21,903 nucleotides of DNA, taken from the NCBI GenBank assembly GCA_030731635.1, contig JANQTR010000031.1:3226-25128 (forward strand), in the 5' to 3' direction. This document shows positions 16,276 through 21,903 of this stretch, piece by piece. This DNA is from Erythrobacter sp. GTDB lineage: Bacteria; Pseudomonadota; Alphaproteobacteria; Sphingomonadales; Sphingomonadaceae. Under the pieces are notes generated by a model, which was given only the letters and a program-made list of their open reading frames with translations, made no database searches and was not told where the DNA came from. Made by a program: the position numbers and the translations under genes. Numbering within the stretch: position 1 is the stretch's first letter; each line of letters starts with the position of its first letter.

Positions 16276-16720
16276 GATCAGCGCACTTTTTTGCACGCCC
16301 GGATAGGCTGATTGCCTTTGCCAATCGCATCCATATTGGTTTGAGCGTGACCAAAGTTGCGGTCTTCGCAATGTTCCGATGGGCCTAACCCACATGGCCA
16401 ACGGGGGTTGGTAGAAGCGTGTGCGTGCGCTATTCCGATGGCAGCGCAGTCCGCCAGGTGGCCCGGACAGCGATCTGTGGGCGATACGACCGGGTTGCAC
16501 TCTTGGCACTTGACGACTCTCCTCCCTTGGCAGATGCTTGCATTCCGTAGGGGATGGATCGCTTAAATTCTGGCTGGGCGTAGCCTGAGTCTGTTGCAAA
16601 GCGCCTGAACTGACGGAAAAATATGAGGTGGATGGGGATCGTCTACCGGGTTTTGCTGGCCTAGCGTCAGAGCCATAAGGCTTGCCATCGATCCCCGCGC
16701 GTCTGTGGGAGGGTGCGAGC
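16276..16720. other. 445-base noncoding gap before the BLUF gene
   Basis: No credible gene is seen; short open frames here have no Shine-Dalgarno site or recognisable product. The gap holds small inverted repeats, for example CCAAC-GGGG-GTTGG at 16398-16411. It also holds a perfect 8 bp pair, GGGGATCG (16634-16641) and CGATCCCC (16689-16696), which would fold the sequence just upstream of the BLUF start. A loose promoter candidate is TTGCAA near 16596, followed after 17 bases by AAAAAT. No TGT-N12-ACA (PpsR-type) site was found by eye. Confidence 0.4.
16634..16696 (+). repeat. 8 bp inverted repeat in the likely BLUF 5' leader
   Basis: GGGGATCG and CGATCCCC are perfect arms 47 bases apart. 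The loop contains a smaller AGCC/GGCT pair. The right arm ends about 9 bases before the Shine-Dalgarno region GGGAGGG of the BLUF gene. It could be a structured leader; it shows no B12-riboswitch box. Confidence 0.25.
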
Positions 16721-17806
16721 ATGGGACACATTTCGGATAGCAGCATGGGCGATGATGGCTGGATCGGCTGCCTGACCTACAAGAGCATTGCCACCGCTTC
16801 GCCGAGCCCGGCGGATCTGCAATCTCTGGTGGGCAAGGCGCGGGCGCGTAACCGCAAGCTGAACGTCACCGGCATGTTGTTTTACGAAGACGGCGCCTTT
16901 CTTCAAACGCTTGAAGGGCCGCCAGACAAGCTTGATGCGCTGTGGACCTCGATCAAGCAGGACAGCCGCCACGATCACATTGAACTGCTGAGTGAACATG
17001 TTGTTCCGGCGCGGCTTTTTTCGGACTGGGATATGCACTTGCACACCCGGCTTGATCAGTCGCTGACCGGCGCCGTGGCGGCCCGGCCTTTGCCCGCTGC
17101 GGTCGAAGCGCATGTCAGCAACATGGTCGGATTGGCGCTGAATGCTGACGATATCGGTGTAAATACGCTTATCGCCTCGCTGAGCGAACAAGGCTGGACC
17201 AGCAGCGCGATCGTAACCTTGCTGATCGAACCGACCGCGCGTGCACTTGGTGACGCCTGGCTTGCCGATGATTGTACCGAGCTGGATCTTACCATCGGGC
17301 TCAGCATGTTGCAGCTGGCGGGACACGCGGTGCGATACAGCGCGAGCGCCGATATGATCCGCAACAGCCGTTATAGCATCTTGCTGGCGACTGCCCCGGG
17401 CGAAAAACACATGCTCGGCACATCGCTCCTGGCGGACCAATTTACCGATGCTGGCTGGCGGGTAGACATGGCATTTCCTGGCAGTGACGAAGCCTTGGCC
17501 AATCAGGTGAGCGCTCAGCATCCCGATGCGATGGACATCGGTCTGTCCGATGCCGCACCGCGCCATCATGCGCTTACCCGATTGCGGGCCACTGTCGAAC
17601 GCAGCCGCCTGGCCGCGCCAGATGGCTCAACGGTGATTTCGGTGGGCGGACGCCTGTTTGCCGAAGCTGCTGTCACTGCTATCACAGTGGGGGCCGACCA
17701 CGCGCGCATGACGGCTGCCGGGGCCAGCATTCGTATGGCAGAGCTGGTCCGTCAAAGCCGAGAACGCCGGATGAACAGTGCGCAGGACGGCCAAAGCATT
17801 ACTTGA
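16721..17806 (+). CDS. BLUF blue-light sensor fused to a B12-binding-like (SCHIC-type) domain
   Basis: Cytoplasmic photoreceptor of 361 residues. The BLUF flavin domain covers about 13-110. Y20, N44, Q62, W103 and M105 fall exactly one position before Y21, N45, Q63, W104 and M106 of AppA, the Rhodobacter antirepressor, so light sensing should work. Residues 140-335 form a four-helix segment (LIEPTARALGDAWLADD) followed by a Rossmann-like B12-type domain with GEKHMLG at 227-233 (H230 is the candidate axial ligand), VISVGGRLF and a final ITVGADHAR. In AppA this part is called SCHIC and binds heme. AppA's cysteine-rich tail is absent. The ATG at 16721 is chosen for GGGAGGG 7 bases upstream; an in-frame TTG 39 bases earlier is unlikely. 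Likely role: light- and redox- or cofactor-dependent control of a transcription factor. Confidence 0.92.
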   Translation: MGHISDSSMGDDGWIGCLTYKSIATASPSPADLQSLVGKARARNRKLNVTGMLFYEDGAFLQTLEGPPDKLDALWTSIKQDSRHDHIELLSEHVVPARLFSDWDMHLHTRLDQSLTGAVAARPLPAAVEAHVSNMVGLALNADDIGVNTLIASLSEQGWTSSAIVTLLIEPTARALGDAWLADDCTELDLTIGLSMLQLAGHAVRYSASADMIRNSRYSILLATAPGEKHMLGTSLLADQFTDAGWRVDMAFPGSDEALANQVSAQHPDAMDIGLSDAAPRHHALTRLRATVERSRLAAPDGSTVISVGGRLFAEAAVTAITVGADHARMTAAGASIRMAELVRQSRERRMNSAQDGQSIT

Positions 17807-17824
17807 TCGGTCTTACGTCGCTAC

Positions 17825-17852
17825 CACGGCAACCCTTGTCGCCATGGCCGTG
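17825..17852 (+). terminator. hairpin after the BLUF gene
   Basis: CACGGC (17825-17830) pairs with GCCGTG (17847-17852) around a 16-base loop, 19 bases after the BLUF stop. There is no T-run, so it is a weak terminator candidate. Confidence 0.25.
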
Positions 17853-17977
17853 AAAGGCCCGGGGTCACGCCATCTGCAAAATCAAACTTTACCTATAGTC
17901 GCAGGTAGAGATTTTTACACTTACACGCGTAATCCATTTCCCTGACCGGTTCGATTTGGGGGGCGAGGTTACTCCGC

Positions 17978-19966
17978 GTGCGCGCTTTGCTGAAACTGCT
18001 GACATTGGACGTGAGCGACGCAGAATTGATGCGCGCGCAATTCAATTCATTCTGCGGGCATATCCCGCTGCTTTACGGCATTCTGGTGTGCAACACGCTG
18101 GCGATCACAGTGACATCCTTCGATCCGCAACAGATTGGCAAAACGCTGGTCAGTCCGATGCTGATCTCTGCCGTTGCGCTCGGGCGTGCGATCTGGTGGC
18201 TGCGGCAGGCCGATGCGCAACAATTCAGCGATGCCGAGATTTCCGGTCAACTCAAACGCACATGCATACTTGCGGTGGTCATGACCTTGACGTTCAGTGT
18301 CTGGGCGATCTGGGTTTATCAGGACGCCGATGGATACGCGCGTAGCAATCTCACGTTTTTCCTCGCGCTGAGCCAGGTCAGCACGGTGTTCTGCCTGATG
18401 ACCTTGCGCGCTGCGGCGATGCTGGTGGCCTTGGTCAGCACGATTTCCTTCGCGCTGTATTTTTCGTGGATTGATGGTGGCATAATGTTGCCGCAGGCAC
18501 TGGTGCTATGCTGCGTTTGCGTCGGCATGGCTGTGGTGACCCACAGTTTCAATCGTACGTTTTCCGAACTTGTCCGGTCACGGCGCACTTTGCATTTGCG
18601 CCAGCTGGAGACCGAAAAGCTGAGCGAGGAAAACCGCCGCATCGCATTTAGTGATCCCTTGACCGGGTTGCCCAACCGTCGTGAATTGTTGCAGCGGCTT
18701 GATCAATTGGAAGCCTGTGCGCGCCTGGGCCCCAACAGTCTGGCGGTGGTGTTCATCGATCTCGACGGGTTCAAGGAGATCAATGACGAGCATGGCCATC
18801 AGGCGGGCGATGCGCTGATCCGCAGCGTGTGCCAGCGGTTGAGCCAGCAATGCCCCGAACACGCAACTCTGGCGCGGGTTGGCGGAGACGAGTTCACCAT
18901 TGTTCTGGAAACGCACGATACGGCGCAAGGTGCGCAGGCTCGGGCGCTGATCGTGGCTTTGCGGATGCTGGAGGAGATCGCGGTTCCGGTGGTTGTCGAC
19001 AAGCATGTGCTGCAGGTCAGCGGGTCGATCGGAATTGCCGCCAATCTTGATGGCACCAGCCCGCCGCGCGAATTGCTGCGCCGCGCCGATATGGCGATGT
19101 ATCATGCCAAGACCCAGGGCAAAGGGCAGATCGCGCTCTATAGTGACGAGCTCGACAAAGGCCGCTTGCGGCGACTGGATATCGAAGCGCAGATCGGCGG
19201 CGGACTGAGCCGCGAAGAGTTCGATATTGTCTACCAGCCGATTGTCGACGCTGCGACGGGCGCCATCGTTTCGGCCGAAGCCTTGCTGCGTTGGCCGCGC
19301 CGGTCACAAGGCGTTCTGGCACCGGACGAATTCATCGATATCGCCGAGGTAACCGGACAGATTCATCCGCTGGGTCTCTATGTGCTTGAACGCGCCTGCA
19401 TGGAGCTGAGGCCGTTTGACGACCTGATCCTGAGCGTCAATGTTTCGCCTGCCCAATTTCGCCATCCGAGCTTTGAAAAGCAGGTGTTCGCAATTCTCGA
19501 GGCCACTGGTTTCCCGCCTGCGCGCCTGCAACTGGAAATCACAGAAAGCTATCTGCTGGCCAATCCCGAACGCGCGCTCAACGCGGTCAAAACCTTCAAG
19601 GCGCAGGGCATTTCGCTGGCCCTTGATGATTTTGGCACGGGCTTTACCAGTATCCACTACTTGCGGTCCTACGGCTTCAGCAACATCAAGATGGACAAGT
19701 CGCTGATCGTCGGGCTGGAACCGGGCAACAAGGCATCATTGCTGGTGACTGGCGCGATCACGCTGGCTTCGGCGCTGGATATGGAAGTGATCGCCGAAGG
19801 GGTCGAAACCGAAATGCAGGCTGAAATTCTGCGCAAGGCCGAATGCCACAAGTTGCAAGGCTTTTTGTTCGGACGGCCAATGGCGCTGTCCGATTTTCGT
19901 CAGCATTTTCGTGATAGCCGCGGGTTGGCGGGCCAATCTTTGGCAGCCGCTGCCGCGCAGGCGTGA
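17978..19966 (+). CDS. membrane-bound GGDEF-EAL cyclic di-GMP enzyme
   Basis: Makes and/or breaks cyclic di-GMP at the inner membrane; 662 residues. About six hydrophobic helices fill residues 28-192, with no known sensor motif recognised. A short coiled linker (195-222) leads to the GGDEF domain (about 223-390) with intact GGDEF at 302-306. The product-inhibition site RxxD is absent (PEHA at that place). The EAL domain (about 403-645) keeps EAL at 434-436, N489, E520, DDFGTG at 550-555, K571, E607 and E610 in EGVET, and QGFLFGRP, so phosphodiesterase activity is likely. The start is GTG with GAGG about 9 bases before it; an ATG 51 bases later would cut the N-terminal segment. It lies 171 bases after the BLUF gene in an AT-richer gap that likely holds its own promoter. 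Confidence 0.94.
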   Translation: MRALLKLLTLDVSDAELMRAQFNSFCGHIPLLYGILVCNTLAITVTSFDPQQIGKTLVSPMLISAVALGRAIWWLRQADAQQFSDAEISGQLKRTCILAVVMTLTFSVWAIWVYQDADGYARSNLTFFLALSQVSTVFCLMTLRAAAMLVALVSTISFALYFSWIDGGIMLPQALVLCCVCVGMAVVTHSFNRTFSELVRSRRTLHLRQLETEKLSEENRRIAFSDPLTGLPNRRELLQRLDQLEACARLGPNSLAVVFIDLDGFKEINDEHGHQAGDALIRSVCQRLSQQCPEHATLARVGGDEFTIVLETHDTAQGAQARALIVALRMLEEIAVPVVVDKHVLQVSGSIGIAANLDGTSPPRELLRRADMAMYHAKTQGKGQIALYSDELDKGRLRRLDIEAQIGGGLSREEFDIVYQPIVDAATGAIVSAEALLRWPRRSQGVLAPDEFIDIAEVTGQIHPLGLYVLERACMELRPFDDLILSVNVSPAQFRHPSFEKQVFAILEATGFPPARLQLEITESYLLANPERALNAVKTFKAQGISLALDDFGTGFTSIHYLRSYGFSNIKMDKSLIVGLEPGNKASLLVTGAITLASALDMEVIAEGVETEMQAEILRKAECHKLQGFLFGRPMALSDFRQHFRDSRGLAGQSLAAAAAQA

Positions 19967-19990
19967 GGCGCGCCGTCTGACGCTTCACGC
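19961..19990. terminator. shared hairpin at convergent stop codons
   Basis: GCGTGAGGCG (19961-19970) and CGCTTCACGC (19981-19990) form a 10 bp stem (one G-U on the plus-strand RNA, one A-C mismatch on the minus-strand RNA) with a 10-base loop. The arms contain the TGA stops of both converging genes. No T-runs flank it. A bidirectional terminator or end-protecting structure is plausible. Confidence 0.42.
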
Positions 19991-21052
19991 ATCGGTCAGC
20001 CCTTTAAGGCCAAGCGGCGCATAATCGCCAATCGCGAGCTGTTCGAACACGCCCATGCCCGTCTCGCCGTGCTGGTCTGTCACCCGGCACAGCATCTGCA
20101 CGTGAAGATTATCGGGCCGCGCGGGTTCTGCGGCCGCTAGATTAATATCCTCGCGTTCAACTTCCAGGATTCCGTGGTCGAGCCCGTGGCCCCAGCGGGG
20201 CGAGGTATAGCCAAGCCCGCGCATCTGGAACCGGCTGATCGGTTCCAGCACCAGACGTTCGCCGCCAAATTCCAGCACGCCACTATTCGGCCAGCGCGTG
20301 CCAGCCGCCAGCCCAGTGGCCATGCGCGGTGCATGATATTCGGTCAGCGAACCCGGCCCGCAATGGTCGGGTGCGATTACCGCGCGGGTGTTCCACGGCG
20401 TGCCATCGGCGTGGGCGTTAAGGTGGTAGAACAGGCTGCGACCGGGCAGGTTGATCGGCGTCCATTGCCAGAAAAACTGCGGCATTGTCCGCGCGAATTG
20501 CGGATCGCCAGCGCCAATCGGCCGCACGCCCCAACTGCGATCCCGCGTGCCAGCACTGCCCGGCGCGAGCCCTTCGCGCAGCCCGTCCACTTCGATCCAG
20601 CCGGTGTAATGGCCATTCTGTGTCAGCCGGGTGTAATCCATGATCGTGCGCGGGCCGATACGCCAGGTAAAGCGCGGCTCTTCGATCGGAAAGGCGCGGC
20701 CCGCAAAGGTCAGGTCAGCCGCGATCCCTTCTCCGTCCACGATAACGCGCAGGCTTTGCAGCGGTTCGATCACCTCAATCCGGATCGGGCCGCAGGTCAG
20801 CTCCATCCGCTCCATCCCCAGCTTGCGGCTGGCATGGAGGCAATGCTGCACCCCGTCGCGCACCACGCAAAAATGCGCATCCGCCACATCCAGATGCGGA
20901 TAGACCCCAAACGCTACAGCAAAGAAAGTCGCGCCATCAGGGCTGTAGCCATTGAAAAAATAGCGGTCGTAAAAATTCCGGTCCGTGCCCGCATAGGCGA
21001 CCGGATCAGGGGTCTGGTGGATCGGGTAATCGTCGCCTCGGCTCAGAGCCAT
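19985..21052 (-). CDS. CrtC/AttH-like (DUF7064/7065-type) protein of unknown function
   Basis: 355 residues, no signal peptide and no membrane segment. The sequence is rich in aromatic, strand-like stretches (DRNFYDRYFFNGYSPDG, FFAVAFGVYPHLDVADAHF, SWGVRP, FFWQWTPINLP, GLGYTSPRWGHG) and resembles the double-lipocalin fold of hydroxyneurosporene synthase CrtC and AttH-like proteins. This assignment is from general resemblance, so the reaction, if any, is unknown. Similar genes often sit beside APH-type phosphotransferases and acyl-CoA enzymes in lipid or terpenoid gene sets. Here it starts 4 bases after the phosphotransferase stop, with AAAGG inside that gene's last codons, so the two are probably translated together. 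It converges on the GGDEF-EAL gene with an 18-base gap. Confidence 0.72.
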   Translation of the reverse strand: MALSRGDDYPIHQTPDPVAYAGTDRNFYDRYFFNGYSPDGATFFAVAFGVYPHLDVADAHFCVVRDGVQHCLHASRKLGMERMELTCGPIRIEVIEPLQSLRVIVDGEGIAADLTFAGRAFPIEEPRFTWRIGPRTIMDYTRLTQNGHYTGWIEVDGLREGLAPGSAGTRDRSWGVRPIGAGDPQFARTMPQFFWQWTPINLPGRSLFYHLNAHADGTPWNTRAVIAPDHCGPGSLTEYHAPRMATGLAAGTRWPNSGVLEFGGERLVLEPISRFQMRGLGYTSPRWGHGLDHGILEVEREDINLAAAEPARPDNLHVQMLCRVTDQHGETGMGVFEQLAIGDYAPLGLKGLTDA

Positions 21053-21056
21053 GCCA

Positions 21057-21903
21057 TCAACCTTTCGTCATCATTGCAAGACTTCCATGTTCCAGACACA
21101 GCGCACAGGCACCGCGCGCCATCGACAGGAAATTGGCATCGCCGCGCGCGGTGCGGACCACGAATGCGGCGCTGAAGACGGCGGTCGATACACCGTGCAG
21201 GGCGCCGACCACATAGTCGCGCCAGATATCATCCACCCGCATCGCTGCCCCGCGCGCGGCCATTTCAGCGCAGTACAATTCCAGCAATTCGCGTTCATGC
21301 GCGCGGCGCAGTTGATCGCCAATGCCGCAGCCCAAAAGGTAGCCAATATCGGTCAAGCCATTGCCGATGGTCAGCGTCTGCCAATCCAGCACTGCCACCG
21401 GTTCGGCTCCACCTTTGATATCGAACAATATATTGTCGAGCCGGAAATCGCCGTGCACCAGGCTGACTTTTTCCGGTGCCCGGTTAGTGGCGGCGGTCAC
21501 TTCGGCCAGCGCTTCGCACAGGGCCATGAATTCCGGTTCCAGCAGGTCGGCATAGCGTTCGCGGAAGACCGCCTGCGCTTGCGGGTAAAGCGCCTTGACC
21601 TGCGCTGCGGCAGTGGGGCTGGGCTGCAACCAATCGCGATCTAGGATCGCCGGATTGTGCCAGCTTGGCGCGTGCAGCGCGGCGGCTTGCTGCACCACCG
21701 CGCGCGCATCGGCCAATGTGCATCCGGCAATCTGATTGCCCCCGCGCGCCGGGCCAAGATCTTCGAACAACAACATGAAGCTCGCGCCGTCGGCTGCGAT
21801 GTCGGCAAACAGGGTGCGCGGCGTGCGGACCGGCAATTGCGGCGCCAGATCGCGGTAGAACTGCACTTCCTTGGCATACAGGCCGAGCATGGCGGCCGTG
21901 CCC
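21057..21903 (-). CDS. APH-family phosphotransferase (5' end cut off)
   Basis: Kinase-fold phosphotransferase of the aminoglycoside-phosphotransferase/ACAD10-like group. The frame is open to the right edge; 282 residues are visible and about 60-70 N-terminal residues, including the ATP-binding glycine-rich part, lie outside. The first visible ATG at 21890 is internal (the frame continues through GTAA before it). Visible hallmarks: YAKEVQFYRDLAPQLPVRTP, the hinge-like MLLFEDLG, the catalytic loop LVHGDFRLDNILF (HGD plus N) and the metal site VLDWQTLTIGNGLTDIGYLLG. Members of this group that sit with acyl-CoA enzymes are thought to act on hydroxylated acyl or alcohol substrates rather than drugs, so antibiotic resistance should not be inferred. 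It leads a tight pair with the CrtC/AttH-like gene. Confidence 0.88.
   Translation of the reverse strand, partial: GTAAMLGLYAKEVQFYRDLAPQLPVRTPRTLFADIAADGASFMLLFEDLGPARGGNQIAGCTLADARAVVQQAAALHAPSWHNPAILDRDWLQPSPTAAAQVKALYPQAQAVFRERYADLLEPEFMALCEALAEVTAATNRAPEKVSLVHGDFRLDNILFDIKGGAEPVAVLDWQTLTIGNGLTDIGYLLGCGIGDQLRRAHERELLELYCAEMAARGAAMRVDDIWRDYVVGALHGVSTAVFSAAFVVRTARGDANFLSMARGACALCLEHGSLAMMTKG

Noticed and set aside
16276..16300. T6 run after the HD-GYP stop as an intrinsic terminator
   Set aside because: No convincing stem precedes the T-run.
16357..16566. 69-codon plus-strand frame in the noncoding gap
   Set aside because: No ribosome site and no recognisable motif; amino-acid make-up looks random.
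16590..16720. Possible cobalamin riboswitch before the BLUF-B12-type gene
   Set aside because: No B12-box sequence and no matching core structure could be seen.

Overview
The window is GC-rich with dense genes and short intergenic gaps. It reads like a chromosomal stretch from an alphaproteobacterium, most likely Sphingomonadales (Erythrobacter/Porphyrobacter/Altererythrobacter type). That placement is an inference from gene content: an SdsA-type alkylsulfatase, a BLUF plus B12/heme-type sensor like AppA of phototrophic alphaproteobacteria, repeated DUF11-type exported proteins, and a CrtC/AttH-like protein beside an APH-type phosphotransferase. I see no tRNA, rRNA, CRISPR array, insertion sequence or phage gene.

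Region 1 (1-4811, minus strand). A zinc alkylsulfatase runs off the left edge. Upstream of it lies a compact three-gene operon: a cysteine-free ArsR-type repressor, a beta-carbonic anhydrase and a SulP anion transporter with a STAS domain. The likely job is bicarbonate/CO2 handling. A sigma70-like promoter and a perfect 6+6 bp inverted repeat sit just upstream of the arsR start, which suggests autoregulation.

Region 2 (4812-14867, plus strand). Five consecutive genes encode exported proteins with DUF11-type beta-sandwich domains. They are three small or medium secreted proteins, a 1714-residue protein with periplasmic/adhesin-like domains followed by a probable outer-membrane beta-barrel, and a 746-residue protein with an internally duplicated module. 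Gaps are 44, 72, 19 and 6 bases, so this looks like one operon. A terminator-like hairpin after gene 2, and a hairpin with a TTG start at the barrel gene, may set the stoichiometry. This is the best candidate in the window for a little-described system: a surface or secreted-protein assembly unit.

Region 3 (15007-19966, plus strand). Three signalling genes follow: an HD-GYP protein whose HD motif has decayed to LD, a BLUF blue-light sensor fused to a B12-binding-like (SCHIC-type) domain, and a six-helix membrane GGDEF-EAL protein with intact catalytic motifs. Together they suggest light- and c-di-GMP-linked control, possibly of surface behaviour. A link to region 2 is only suggested by position.

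Region 4 (19985-21903, minus strand). An APH-type phosphotransferase, cut by the right edge, is followed 4 bases later by a CrtC/AttH-like protein of unknown role. This pair converges on the GGDEF-EAL gene, with a hairpin that touches both stop codons.
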